A stretch of DNA of 56,037 nt from CALVGQ01 sp964369385 (GCA_964369385.1 CAYJEY010000014.1:1-56037); one strand, 5' to 3'; shown: positions 43,151 to 52,315, counted from the first letter of the stretch. Numbers and translations: made by a program. The notes: generated by a model not told the origin, from the sequence alone.

Positions 43151-43179
43151 TTTACAAATTAGTATATACAAATTATAAT
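43151..43179 (+). promoter_or_regulatory. Promoter with candidate GntR operator
   Basis: TTTACA (43151-43156), 17-bp spacer, TATAAT (43174-43179). The spacer contains the palindrome GTATATAC (43162-43169), and tacaaatta is repeated at 43153-43161 and 43167-43175. GTATATAC is the core of known HutC-type operators such as the TreR site. A repressor here would block RNA polymerase. Confidence 0.65.
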
Positions 43180-43205
43180 GGGGATATCATATAGAGGAGG
43201 TCTAC

Positions 43206-45488
43206 ATGAAAAATTTCAAGTTAAATAATGAGCAAAATGTTGAAGTGAGTGTTAAGTTTGAATGTGAGAAGTCAATCGAACAACAAATTCAAATAATGGA
43301 GAACTACACACAAACTTACAAAGCATCACTAGATAAGTCAAAAGCGCAAAGAGAGGTCAATTGTTTAAAGACGATTTATCCCCTTTTATTTAGAAAAATA
43401 GAAGATCGTGATTTATTAGCAGGAAGACTTGATGTCTTACCGATTGGTTTTGGTTGTGTTACATCACTTGGTGGAGTAGGACATTATTGTGTCTTCACTA
43501 AACTCAATAAACTAAAAGATAAATGTGAGAATAAAGGACAGATTGAACGAATTGAACATCTTTATACTTACTGGCAGGAACATGATACAAAAGCGAAGTA
43601 TTGCAAGGAATACATCAACGATACAACAGTGGGACCTTTTATTGATTGTGCCTACCCACTTATGGCAACAGCTCGTCTAAGCGGGATGATGTTAGATTAT
43701 CCTAAATTACTAGACCTAGGCGTTGAAGGGTTAAAACAACTGATTCACCAACATGAAGAAGAAAAAGGGAAATCTGATTTTTATAGTGCTTCAATTGAGT
43801 CGCTTGAATTACTTCAAACATCAATTGCTCATTTGATTAATCAAGTGGATGAGCAAATCACAAGTGCGAATGCGTGCCGTAAAATTGAATTAGAGATGAT
43901 GAAGTCTAGTTTGGTTCATATTCAATACAATAAACCAGAAACATTTCACCAGGCATTACAATTGATTTGGGTGTATGCACTACTTGCGGGTGTAATTAAC
44001 TATGGACGATTAGACGACTACTTAGGTGTTTATCTTGTCCGTGATATGAAAAATGGAACATTGACTCGCGATCATGCTTATCAAATTATGAAATCATTTT
44101 GGACTTTAATTGAAAATCGACGTACAACAGTGAATGGTCGTATTATTGTTGGGGGAGAAGGAAGAAAAAATCCAGTAGAAGCAGATGAATTCGCTCGTAT
44201 AGCCATCGAAGTAACAAAAGATTGCCACTATGTTGAACCTCAATTTACACTAAGATTTAATAAACAAACGCCACAAGACATTATGGATTTAGCTTATGAT
44301 GCACTTGGAGCAGGATGTACTTATCCTACGTTATACAATGATGATGTGAATATTCCAGCAGTAATGTATGGAATGCGTGTCAGTGAAGAAGAAGCGCAAC
44401 AATATGTACCTTTTGGTTGTACTGAGTTTGTCTTACAGGGGCAAAGTGTAGGAACTCCTAATGTGCTTATCAATATGCTTAAAGTTCTCAATATTTTCAT
44501 GAATGAAGGTGTTGATCCAATGGATCAAAGATATAAAGCAGGACCATGTACTATACCACCACTTTCATCATATACAACATTTGATAAATTTTATAATGGT
44601 TATAAAACATTCCTACAATACTTTATTGATTTGTCGATTGAATGTCAAATGGCAAGTTACCGCGTAATGAGTGAAGAAGTTAGCTTCTTATTTACAAGTA
44701 TTTTAATGGATGATTGCATTGGACGTAACAGAGCTTTACTTGATGGAGGAGTTAAGTTCTTAGGTGGAACAAATGAAACTTATGGGAATATCAATACTTC
44801 TGATTCCTTGCATGCAATCAAGAAACTTGTGTTTGAACAAAAACAAGTTTCACTTTCTGAATTAAACAAAGCAATCTTAGCGGATTTTGTAGGATATGAA
44901 AAGCTAAGAAAAGATTGTCTTGAATGTGATAAGTATGGAAATGATTTAGAAGAGGTGGATGACTTAGCTAATGACCTCTACGAATTCATTGCCAAAGGAG
45001 TAAGACAAACAGGAATTGATGCGGGTATGCAGTATTATCTTATCGTTATCAGCAACAACCAATCAAATACAGATTGGGGGAAACAAACTGCAGCATCACC
45101 AGATGGAAGAAAACTCGGGGTTTTCCTGAATCCAGCCAATAACCCGCAAAGCGGAGCAGCTCGTAGCGGTCCTACAGCTATGTTGAATTCACTTCGTAAA
45201 TTTGACGCAAAGTATCATGGAGGAAGTGTTCAAAATATTAAATTTACTCCAAATATGTTCAATCAAGAACGTGAGAAGATAAAAATGCTACTGGAAACTT
45301 ACTTTGAAGAAGGAGGTTGCCATTTGATGGTAACTGTCGTTGACCGAGGTATGTTAGAAGAGGCCCAAAAACATCCTGAAAACTATCCTAATTTGATTGT
45401 AAGGGTAAGTGGATTCTCAGCTGTCTTTGTTAATTTAAGCAAAGATGTGCAAGAGGAGGTAATGAGTCGTGTACTCTACGGAAACTAA
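43206..45488 (+). CDS. Glycyl radical enzyme, C-x-E (dehydratase/lyase) class, unknown substrate
   Basis: 760-aa oxygen-sensitive radical enzyme. The glycyl radical site is RVSGFSA with Gly736 near the C-terminus. The thiyl site is FGCTEF with Cys405 and Glu407. A single Cys followed by x-Glu is the arrangement of glycerol/propanediol dehydratase, choline lyase and hydroxyproline dehydratase, whereas true pyruvate formate-lyase has two adjacent Cys. So this is probably an eliminase, not PFL. Substrate-pocket residues do not match any enzyme I can name. Its promoter carries a likely GntR operator. The activase gene overlaps its 3' end by 20 bases and a HAD phosphatase follows. Confidence 0.9.
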   Translation: MKNFKLNNEQNVEVSVKFECEKSIEQQIQIMENYTQTYKASLDKSKAQREVNCLKTIYPLLFRKIEDRDLLAGRLDVLPIGFGCVTSLGGVGHYCVFTKLNKLKDKCENKGQIERIEHLYTYWQEHDTKAKYCKEYINDTTVGPFIDCAYPLMATARLSGMMLDYPKLLDLGVEGLKQLIHQHEEEKGKSDFYSASIESLELLQTSIAHLINQVDEQITSANACRKIELEMMKSSLVHIQYNKPETFHQALQLIWVYALLAGVINYGRLDDYLGVYLVRDMKNGTLTRDHAYQIMKSFWTLIENRRTTVNGRIIVGGEGRKNPVEADEFARIAIEVTKDCHYVEPQFTLRFNKQTPQDIMDLAYDALGAGCTYPTLYNDDVNIPAVMYGMRVSEEEAQQYVPFGCTEFVLQGQSVGTPNVLINMLKVLNIFMNEGVDPMDQRYKAGPCTIPPLSSYTTFDKFYNGYKTFLQYFIDLSIECQMASYRVMSEEVSFLFTSILMDDCIGRNRALLDGGVKFLGGTNETYGNINTSDSLHAIKKLVFEQKQVSLSELNKAILADFVGYEKLRKDCLECDKYGNDLEEVDDLANDLYEFIAKGVRQTGIDAGMQYYLIVISNNQSNTDWGKQTAASPDGRKLGVFLNPANNPQSGAARSGPTAMLNSLRKFDAKYHGGSVQNIKFTPNMFNQEREKIKMLLETYFEEGGCHLMVTVVDRGMLEEAQKHPENYPNLIVRVSGFSAVFVNLSKDVQEEVMSRVLYGN

Positions 45489-46380
45489 AATCAACATTTT
45501 TGACATTGAAAAATTTGCGATTCATGATGGACCAGGGATTCGGACACTCATTTTCATGAAAGGGTGTCCTCTTCGCTGTCCTTGGTGTGCCAACCCTGAG
45601 TCACAATCCTTGAAAACACAAGTAATGATTCAAAAGTCCAAGTGTGTAAAGTGCCTGAGATGCGTAGAAGTCTGTCCTAATCATGCAATTCAATTTATGA
45701 ATAATACCATTCAAATTGACTCTAATCGCTGTCAAGGATGTTTAAAATGCGTAGGAGAGTGTTTAAATGGTACACTCAAAGCTTGTGGAAAGTTAATGAG
45801 CATTGGTGAAATTATCAAAGAAGTTTTAAAAGATAAAAAATACTATGAGAAAAGCAATGGAGGCATCACTATTTCTGGTGGGGAACCATTTTTTCAACCA
45901 ACCCATTTAACTCAATTAGTGCGTGCTTTGAAGCAACATGATTTGCATGTTGCAATAGAGACAACAGGTGTAGCTAACCATGATGCTTTTGTAACACTTA
46001 TTAATGATGTAGATTTATTTTTAATTGATTATAAACATATCGATGCAACCGTCTTCAAAAAAGTGACACATGCTGATTTAAATGTTGTAATGAAAAATAT
46101 CAAATACTTACTTGAATACGCTCCTCAAAAATGTGTTTTACGTATTCCAGTTATTCCAAACTTTAATTTCGATGTTGTAGGACAAATGCTTGAAAATTGT
46201 GCTAGAATGAATATCGAAAAGTTAGTTTTATTACCATTTCATAATTTAGGAAAAAATAAATATGAAGAATTAAATTTAACTTATCAATATGAAGATGAAA
46301 AAAATATGCCAAGTTCACTGTTACAACCTTATGTTGAAAAGGCAAAAGAGTTAGGAATACACTTAACTATTGGAGGATAA
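45469..46380 (+). CDS. Glycyl-radical enzyme activating enzyme (radical SAM)
   Basis: 303-aa activase that uses S-adenosylmethionine and a 4Fe-4S cluster to install the glycyl radical on the preceding enzyme. The radical-SAM motif is C33-x3-C37-x2-C40 in GCPLRCPWC. Two ferredoxin-type clusters follow (Cys 59/62/65/69 and 88/91/94/98), as in activases of the dehydratase/lyase group; PFL activase lacks them. This agrees with the C-x-E class of its partner. The start is GTG 45469 with GAGGAGG 9 bases ahead, overlapping the partner gene by 20 bases. The next gene starts right after its stop. Confidence 0.92.
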   Translation: MYSTETKINIFDIEKFAIHDGPGIRTLIFMKGCPLRCPWCANPESQSLKTQVMIQKSKCVKCLRCVEVCPNHAIQFMNNTIQIDSNRCQGCLKCVGECLNGTLKACGKLMSIGEIIKEVLKDKKYYEKSNGGITISGGEPFFQPTHLTQLVRALKQHDLHVAIETTGVANHDAFVTLINDVDLFLIDYKHIDATVFKKVTHADLNVVMKNIKYLLEYAPQKCVLRIPVIPNFNFDVVGQMLENCARMNIEKLVLLPFHNLGKNKYEELNLTYQYEDEKNMPSSLLQPYVEKAKELGIHLTIGG

Positions 46381-47157
46381 ATGATATTTTTCTTTGATTT
46401 AGATGGAACTTTGATTGAAGGACCAAAAGGCGTACATCAACCTACTGATAAATCAGTAGAAGCAATTCAAATATTGAAACAAAAAGGGCATCAAGTTTTT
46501 GTATGCACAGGAAGGTCACTTAGTATCGTTCCCTCACGTGTATATGAAATCGACTTAGATGGACTTATTGTAAGCAATGGAGCTGAAATATATTACAAAA
46601 ACGAACTATTAAAACGGTTTGAGTTACCACATGCTTTTGTCGACAACATTGTAAAAAGAAGCAAAGTTGATAAATTTGATTATATGCTAGAATACAACTC
46701 AGGTATTTCGGTAGCACGAAAGAGTGTGTCTGTCATCACATTTTGTAAAGAATATGGATTACCCATGGAAATCATCAATGAATCTTTATTCAACGTGAAA
46801 CCAGTAAAGTGCTGTATTGTCTATGAAGATACACATGATTATCCAGAAGAATTGAATCAACTTCATGAAGATTTTAGATTGATTCGTGTTGATGATCGTT
46901 CATTTGATTTTATGAATGATGCCATTACCAAAGGTTCAGCCATCGAATATTTAATTCAGCATATTGGAAAAACAAGTGAAGATTGTATTGCATTTGGTGA
47001 TGGAGAAAATGATAAAGAGATGATGAGTTTTGTAGGAATAGGAGTGGCGATGAAAAAAGCAAGTGACTCACTAAAAGCAATTGCGAGTCATACAACCGAC
47101 GACGTAGAGGAAGAAGGAGTATATAATTTCCTTAAACTACATGGGTATTTAGACTAG
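46381..47157 (+). CDS. Cof-type HAD-IIB phosphatase
   Basis: 258-aa HAD phosphatase. Motif I is FFDLDGTL, motif II CTGRS, motif III Lys in ITKGSAIEYL, and motif IV FGDGENDKEMM. ATG 46381 abuts the activase stop and its RBS GGAGG lies inside that gene, so it is the third gene of the glycyl-radical operon. This position suggests its substrate is a phosphorylated compound linked to the radical enzyme, for example removal of phosphate before or after the C-O or C-N cleavage. That link is inference from gene order. Confidence 0.88.
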   Translation: MIFFFDLDGTLIEGPKGVHQPTDKSVEAIQILKQKGHQVFVCTGRSLSIVPSRVYEIDLDGLIVSNGAEIYYKNELLKRFELPHAFVDNIVKRSKVDKFDYMLEYNSGISVARKSVSVITFCKEYGLPMEIINESLFNVKPVKCCIVYEDTHDYPEELNQLHEDFRLIRVDDRSFDFMNDAITKGSAIEYLIQHIGKTSEDCIAFGDGENDKEMMSFVGIGVAMKKASDSLKAIASHTTDDVEEEGVYNFLKLHGYLD

Positions 47158-47214
47158 TTTTTAATAATTAACAATGGTAAAATAATACCAGACATAACAA
47201 AGAGGTACTAAACA

Positions 47215-47607
47215 ATGGTCGATATTATTACAGATTTTTTAAGAACACTTTTATTAGATGCAGGTAACATTGTCATTCTATTATTTGAGTTAACAGCTCT
47301 TGCAGTAATTTTGAGTGCAGGTATCAAAGGCTTATTTCATGTGTTTCACAAGGATGATAATACAGCTCTAGATATTTTAAAAGGTTTTTCAGTAGGTCTA
47401 AGTTTCTTGCTTGGGGGAGAGATTTTAAAGACAGTGATACTCCATGATGCAGAAGAACTTATTATTGTAGCAGGTGTTGTAATCTTACGTGTTTCACTAT
47501 CACTACTTATTTATTGGGAGTTACAACATGAAAAACGTGAATTGGAGCTTGCAAAACATAATCATGATTTTGAAAAACACATAGAAAATAGTAAGAAAAC
47601 ATCTTAG
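47215..47607 (+). CDS. DUF1622 family membrane protein
   Basis: 130-aa protein with three hydrophobic segments and a charged C-terminal tail of about 30 residues. The family blocks ILKGFSVGLSFLLGGEILKTVI and ILRVSLSLLIYWELQHE match DUF1622, a small membrane family without known function. RBS is a modest AAAGAGG upstream of ATG 47215. Its stop codon lies within the terminator loop. Probably a separate transcript from the glycyl-radical operon, given the 57-base gap. Confidence 0.82.
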   Translation: MVDIITDFLRTLLLDAGNIVILLFELTALAVILSAGIKGLFHVFHKDDNTALDILKGFSVGLSFLLGGEILKTVILHDAEELIIVAGVVILRVSLSLLIYWELQHEKRELELAKHNHDFEKHIENSKKTS

Positions 47608-47617
47608 GATGTTTTTT
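47596..47617 (+). terminator. Rho-independent terminator
   Basis: Stem aaaacatc (47596-47603) / gatgtttt (47608-47615) with loop ttag that contains the DUF1622 stop codon, then T residues. Confidence 0.75.
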
Positions 47618-47634
47618 AAATGGGAGGAAAAAAG

Positions 47635-48255
47635 ATGAATATTTTATTTTTTGGAGATTCAAATACATACGGATCAAACCCTAAGGATCATACGCGGTTC
47701 GACCGAAATACAAGGTTTACTGGTATCTTAGCGCAAATGTTTCCTAATGATTATCTGATTGAGGAGGGATATTGCGGACGTACAACCGTTTTCCATGATC
47801 CTTATGATGCAAATCGTAGAGGCGCAAGTTATCTTCCAGTATGTTTGAAAAGTCATTCACCGCTTGATTTGGTATTTATTATGTTAGGCACAAATGATTG
47901 CAAAGATGTGTATAACGTCAGTGCTTATGCGATTGCCAAAGGTATTGAAACATTAATCGGACAAGTTAAAGCAGTCGATGAGAATGTTAAAATTGTGATC
48001 ATCGCTCCTGTTGCAATCTTAGAAGAAGTTGCACAAGTGGAAACATCATCTTTCTCAACTGAAGCAGTTAAAAAATCACAAGATTTAGCAAGACATTACG
48101 AAACGATTGCGAAAGCACATCATTGTGGGTTTCTTGATTTAAATCATGCATGTCAAGCTAGTTTAGCTGATGGTGTTCATTTAGATGCAAAGACGCATGG
48201 TATTATTGCTAGACAACTTGCCAATGTAATCAAATATTACGCAAAAGAATCTTAG
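47635..48255 (+). CDS. SGNH/GDSL-family hydrolase
   Basis: 206-aa esterase or lipase-like enzyme. Block I is FFGDSNTYG with nucleophile Ser9, block III is LGTNDC, and block V is DGVHLD with the catalytic Asp and His. There is no signal peptide, so it acts in the cytosol, possibly on acylated sugars or thioesters. GGGAGG precedes ATG 47635. Single gene between two terminators. Substrate unknown. Confidence 0.88.
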   Translation: MNILFFGDSNTYGSNPKDHTRFDRNTRFTGILAQMFPNDYLIEEGYCGRTTVFHDPYDANRRGASYLPVCLKSHSPLDLVFIMLGTNDCKDVYNVSAYAIAKGIETLIGQVKAVDENVKIVIIAPVAILEEVAQVETSSFSTEAVKKSQDLARHYETIAKAHHCGFLDLNHACQASLADGVHLDAKTHGIIARQLANVIKYYAKES

Positions 48256-48272
48256 TTCTTTTGTGTTTTTTT
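48242..48272 (+). terminator. Rho-independent terminator
   Basis: Stem caaaagaa (48242-48249) / ttcttttg (48256-48263) spans the SGNH-gene stop codon and is followed by a T tract. Confidence 0.75.
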
Positions 48273-48298
48273 TACTTTCTTTGTAAATATGGTATAAT
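48271..48298 (+). promoter_or_regulatory. Promoter of the ATP-grasp/esterase operon
   Basis: TTTACT (48271-48276), 16-bp spacer, TATAAT (48293-48298) with an extended TG at 48290-48291. Confidence 0.65.
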
Positions 48299-48327
48299 CT
48301 CCACAAGAAAGATAAGGGAGGAATACT

Positions 48328-49518
48328 ATGAATTTTGTGTTTATATCAGCAAATTTTCCACAGAATTACTGGCAATTTTGTCAGGCACTACAAGAAAATC
48401 AAGTCCGCGTGTTAGCTATTGCAGATGTCCCTTATGATGAACTTTCAGAAGAGCTTAAATGTTCAATTAGTGATTACTATCACGTTTTTAACATGGAAGA
48501 CTATGATCAGGTTTATCGTGCATGTGCATATTTTATACATCGTTATGGAAGAATTGATGCCCTTGAGTCCAACAATGAATATTGGTTAGAAAGAGATGCT
48601 CACTTACGTAGTGATTTTAATATTGAGGGTTTAAATGTACATACAATTGAAGCTATTCGTTATAAAAGCAAAATGAAAAAATATTATGAAATGGCAGGAT
48701 GCAAAGTAGCTCGTTATCACTTAACATCAACACTTGAAGAAGGTCTTAAATTCATTGAAAAAGTGGGTTATCCTGTAGTTGTAAAGCCAGATAATGGCAT
48801 GGGGGCAATTTGTACATATCGAATCAATGATCTTCAAGATTTAGAACAGTTTTATCGACAAGAATTTCCTTCTGTGATGATTATGGAGGAATTCATATGC
48901 GGTGATCTCATCTCTTATGACGGTATTGCCGATTCACAAAGAAACATTGTCTATGAAACAGCCCATGTATTTGTGACACCTATTATGGAAATTGTGAGTG
49001 AGGGAAAAGACTTGACATACTATTCACTCAAAGAAATTGATGATGATTTAAAGCAACTGGGAAGAAAAGTAGTTCAAACATTTGATACACATCGAAGATT
49101 TTTTCACTGCGAATTTTTTCGCTTGAGTGAAGATAAGGATGGTTTAGGTAAAAAAGGTGAGCTAATTGGACTAGAGGTCAATATGCGACCACCTGGAGGA
49201 TGTACACCGGATATGATGAATTATGCAAGGAATATCAATGTATATCGCATATGGGCAGATATGATGGTGTACAATCAAGGTTTTTATGATTTAAATCATC
49301 CAAGTCAACATTGTGCGTTTGCTTCTAGAAAAGATCAGTATTCTTACGAATACACAAAAGAAGAGATTGGAAAAAAATATGATAATCAACTCGTGATGAA
49401 CTATCGTGGACCTGATGCCTTAGCTGGAGCAATGGGAAATGATATTTTTGTCGCTAAATTTGACTCGCTTGAAGAAGTGAATCAATTTATTGAAGACGTC
49501 ATAAAGAAACAAAATTAG
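48328..49518 (+). CDS. ATP-grasp ligase-like protein of unknown substrate
   Basis: 396-aa protein with the ATP-grasp fold of carboxylate-amine ligases. A Rossmann-like N-domain (about 1-110) is followed by the lysine strand YPVVVKPDNGMGA, the central EEFICGDLISYDG strand and the metal-binding LEVNMRPPGGCTPD. It would activate a carboxylate as acyl phosphate and join it to an amine or thiol. It is the first gene of a tight run with two different alpha/beta-hydrolase-fold esterases. Ligase plus hydrolases in one operon suggests synthesis and turnover of the same amide or ester, but no substrate is known to me. Confidence 0.85.
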   Translation: MNFVFISANFPQNYWQFCQALQENQVRVLAIADVPYDELSEELKCSISDYYHVFNMEDYDQVYRACAYFIHRYGRIDALESNNEYWLERDAHLRSDFNIEGLNVHTIEAIRYKSKMKKYYEMAGCKVARYHLTSTLEEGLKFIEKVGYPVVVKPDNGMGAICTYRINDLQDLEQFYRQEFPSVMIMEEFICGDLISYDGIADSQRNIVYETAHVFVTPIMEIVSEGKDLTYYSLKEIDDDLKQLGRKVVQTFDTHRRFFHCEFFRLSEDKDGLGKKGELIGLEVNMRPPGGCTPDMMNYARNINVYRIWADMMVYNQGFYDLNHPSQHCAFASRKDQYSYEYTKEEIGKKYDNQLVMNYRGPDALAGAMGNDIFVAKFDSLEEVNQFIEDVIKKQN

Positions 49519-49528
49519 GAGAATGATT

Positions 49529-50284
49529 ATGTTACAAAGGTACTACAAAGAATACAGTCACCAACTTCAAAGAGAAATGGAGTTTAAAGTATATGGGCAT
49601 GCAGGCCGCCCCATCATCGTTTTTCCTGCACAATCAGGTAGGTTTTATGATATGGAGAATTTTCTTATGGTTGATATCGCTAAATGGTACCTTGAAGCTG
49701 GTTTAATCCAACTATTTTGTGTCGATAGTGTAGATGATGAATCGTTTTCAGCCTATACTTGTGAGACAAATCGGATTGAAGTTTATGAAAAATATGTAGG
49801 ATATATATGTGAAGAATTGGTACCAAAAGTACTTGAAATCCATCATGAAACATCAGGTAGTGACTATCATAGACAAGTTGTAGTTAGTGGATGTAGTCTA
49901 GGTGCATACCATGCGTTGAATTTCTTTTTGCGCCGACCTGATCTTTTTAGCGGTGTATTTGCACAAAGTGGGGTATATCAAGCTGAAGTCTTCTTTCCAC
50001 AATATCAAGATGCGCGTATTTATGATAATTCTCCACTGGATTGTTTAGGAAATATGCCTAGTAATCATCCATTCATTAAGCTTTATCAATCCCGTCAAAT
50101 ACTGGTAAGTGTGGGAACGGGTGATCATGAACAAGAATCACTTGAAGATACCTGTGCTCTTCAACAACAATTTCAGCGTTTAGGATTAACACAGGCACGC
50201 TTTGAGTTCAGTGAGAATGAATGTCATGACTGGGTGTGTTGGAGACCTCAGTTTGCCAAATTTTTACAATATTTTTGCGACTAG
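49529..50284 (+). CDS. Esterase-family alpha/beta hydrolase (first of two)
   Basis: 251-aa hydrolase of the esterase D/antigen-85-like group. The nucleophile elbow is SGCSLGAYHA; the late His is probably in ENECHDWVCW. RPIIVFPAQSGRFYDMENF near the N-terminus is a distinctive block for this subgroup. AGGAG lies 7 bases before ATG 49529, which is preferred to the ATG two codons upstream. It starts 10 bases after the ATP-grasp stop, and the second esterase begins 18 bases downstream. Cytosolic by lack of a signal peptide. Confidence 0.83.
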   Translation: MLQRYYKEYSHQLQREMEFKVYGHAGRPIIVFPAQSGRFYDMENFLMVDIAKWYLEAGLIQLFCVDSVDDESFSAYTCETNRIEVYEKYVGYICEELVPKVLEIHHETSGSDYHRQVVVSGCSLGAYHALNFFLRRPDLFSGVFAQSGVYQAEVFFPQYQDARIYDNSPLDCLGNMPSNHPFIKLYQSRQILVSVGTGDHEQESLEDTCALQQQFQRLGLTQARFEFSENECHDWVCWRPQFAKFLQYFCD

Positions 50285-50302
50285 ATAGAGGAGGCGAATT
50301 AA

Positions 50303-51058
50303 ATGATTATAAAAGAAATCGTATGGATTGAACCGTTTCAACTTGATAGAATGCTTCATATTTATGTCCCTGACCACCTTTCAGAATCAGAACGTTGTGG
50401 TGTTATCTATATGTTTGATGGACATAATTTATTTTCGGACGAAGATGCGACTTATGGTAAAAGTTGGGGATTACTAGATTATCTTGAAACACATCAAATC
50501 AATGCAATTGTGGTTGGCATAGAATGCAACCACGCTGATAATCATCGCTTGTGGGAGTTTAGTCCATATGATTTTGATGATTTAATATGGGGAAGTGTCA
50601 AAGGGCATGGAAAAATCATGATAGATTGGATAATTCAAGAATTAAAGCCTTATATTGATGATAAACTAAATACATTGAAAGACTCAGAACATACAGCAAT
50701 TGGAGGAAGTTCAATGGGTGGTCTAATGGCTTTATACGGAGCAAGCTATGCGAGTCACGTGTTTTCTAAAGCAATCTGTAAGTCAGTATTTTATGAACAT
50801 ATTTTTGAAGAGTTAAAGAATGATATCCAAGCATTTCATCCAAAAAATATAAGTTATTATTTAAGTTGGGGTGCTTATGAATTTGAAAGGCATGAAGATT
50901 TTGCAAACTTTTGCGAACAAAATCTAACATTCACACGCATGCTTTCGCAGCAGAATCAGGTTTTTCCACATTTGTATGTTGATCAAGACCACAGTGAACA
51001 GGCTTGGTCAAATGAATTGGATGTGTGGATGAGTGAATTAAAAATAAAGGAGTGGTAG
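50303..51058 (+). CDS. Alpha/beta-hydrolase-fold esterase (second of two)
   Basis: 251-aa hydrolase of the IroE/YbbA-like esterase group. The elbow is GGSSMGGLMALYG with Ser in the middle; VIYMFDGHNLFSDEDATYGKSW is the typical N-terminal block, and the catalytic His is probably in DQDHSEQAW. It differs clearly from the preceding esterase, so the two are not a recent duplication. GAGGAGG precedes ATG 50303. The methyltransferase gene starts one base after its stop. Confidence 0.85.
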   Translation: MIIKEIVWIEPFQLDRMLHIYVPDHLSESERCGVIYMFDGHNLFSDEDATYGKSWGLLDYLETHQINAIVVGIECNHADNHRLWEFSPYDFDDLIWGSVKGHGKIMIDWIIQELKPYIDDKLNTLKDSEHTAIGGSSMGGLMALYGASYASHVFSKAICKSVFYEHIFEELKNDIQAFHPKNISYYLSWGAYEFERHEDFANFCEQNLTFTRMLSQQNQVFPHLYVDQDHSEQAWSNELDVWMSELKIKEW

Positions 51059-51059
51059 C

Positions 51060-52196
51060 ATGGTGGATGTAAAACAAATTTTTGCCCAAGCAAATGAAGA
51101 AGAAATATTAAAAGTGGTGTTTAGCCAACCTATTCAATCAGAGTATGTGCGAGTTGAATGCAAAAAATTGAAAAAAGGATATCAGTTTGAAAGAAAAACG
51201 AATACACAAGTGTTTCATCAAAATATAACTTCTGAGCAACTTATAGAGATGTTGGTGAGTGAATTTGAGCAATATAAACAGTGTCACTGTTTCACTTCAA
51301 CAAGTGAAGTATCAATGCGCAAGAGTAAAAAAGGAAAACTTCAATATTCACGCAAACAAATGCAAATCCAGACAATGCAAGAACACAATCGTAAGAAGAA
51401 TTACTTACTACCTGAAGGAGAAATTATTGAACCGTTGGTGGATATGGGAATCTTTAGTAAAGATGGAAAAATCATAGCATCAATGCAAGATAAGTATCGT
51501 CAAATTAATAAGTTTTTAGAAATTATTGATGATGGTATCAAGAAATTAGACCAAAAAACGGTGCGTATTGTCGATTTTGGCTGTGGAAAAAGTTATCTAA
51601 CATTCATTGTGTATTACTATTTAAGACTTGTGAAAAAAGTGGATGTTCATATGGTGGGGCTAGATTTAAAAACCGAAGTGATTAAAAACTGCAATGAAGC
51701 AGCAAAACGGTATGGATATGACCAGCTGAGTTTTGAAGTTGGAAATATAGAAGGATATCAAAGTGAGCAACAGATTGATGTAGTGCTATCACTGCATGCA
51801 TGCGATACTGCTACTGATTACGCTTTGTTTCATGCAATCTCGTGGAATGCTTCTTTAATTTTTAGTGTCCCTTGTTGCCAACATGAACTGAACGCTCAAA
51901 TTAAGAGTGATGAATTCTCGATTATCACTCGATATGGCATTGCTCAAGAGCGTATGAGTGCCTTGTTTACTGATATCATTCGTTGCAACTTAGTTCAGGC
52001 ATGTGGGTATAAAACACAATTATTAGAATTTGTAGACTTAGCGCATACACCTAAAAATATGTTGATAAGAGCAAGAAAAACACATATTCCAGATCATGTT
52101 AAGAAGCAAATGTTACAAGAAGTGGATGCTTTAATGAAAACTTATCAACTTAAACCAACACTTTATCAACTGCTTTATCCGACAAAACAATCATAG
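51060..52196 (+). CDS. SAM-dependent methyltransferase (Methyltransf_32-like)
   Basis: 378-aa protein. The N-terminal 150 residues are basic and lack a recognised domain. The methyltransferase core has SAM loop VDFGCGKSYLTF, VGLDLK, the LSLHACDTATDYAL strand and SVPCCQHEL. The HACD and PCC blocks match the family that includes GSTCD and METTL25, some of which act on RNA or ribosomal proteins. AAAGGAG lies before ATG 51060. It is last in the ATP-grasp/esterase run and is closed by a terminator; whether it shares their function is unclear. Confidence 0.82.
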   Translation: MVDVKQIFAQANEEEILKVVFSQPIQSEYVRVECKKLKKGYQFERKTNTQVFHQNITSEQLIEMLVSEFEQYKQCHCFTSTSEVSMRKSKKGKLQYSRKQMQIQTMQEHNRKKNYLLPEGEIIEPLVDMGIFSKDGKIIASMQDKYRQINKFLEIIDDGIKKLDQKTVRIVDFGCGKSYLTFIVYYYLRLVKKVDVHMVGLDLKTEVIKNCNEAAKRYGYDQLSFEVGNIEGYQSEQQIDVVLSLHACDTATDYALFHAISWNASLIFSVPCCQHELNAQIKSDEFSIITRYGIAQERMSALFTDIIRCNLVQACGYKTQLLEFVDLAHTPKNMLIRARKTHIPDHVKKQMLQEVDALMKTYQLKPTLYQLLYPTKQS

Positions 52197-52202
52197 GAAT
52201 TG

Positions 52203-52232
52203 AACACATCATGAAAAAATGATGTGTTTTTT
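52203..52232 (+). terminator. Rho-independent terminator
   Basis: Stem aacacatca (52203-52211) / tgatgtgtt (52220-52228), followed by T residues. Confidence 0.85.
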
Positions 52233-52315
52233 AAGAAATCTTTATAATTTCTTTCTGATTTATTGCGGTGTAAATTAATATCTAAGTACTAAAATACGAG
52301 TATGAGGTGATTTGA

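Noticed and set aside
43206..45488. Pyruvate formate-lyase (pflB)
   Set aside because: PFL has two adjacent catalytic cysteines; this protein has a single Cys in a C-x-E motif, and its activase has extra ferredoxin clusters.
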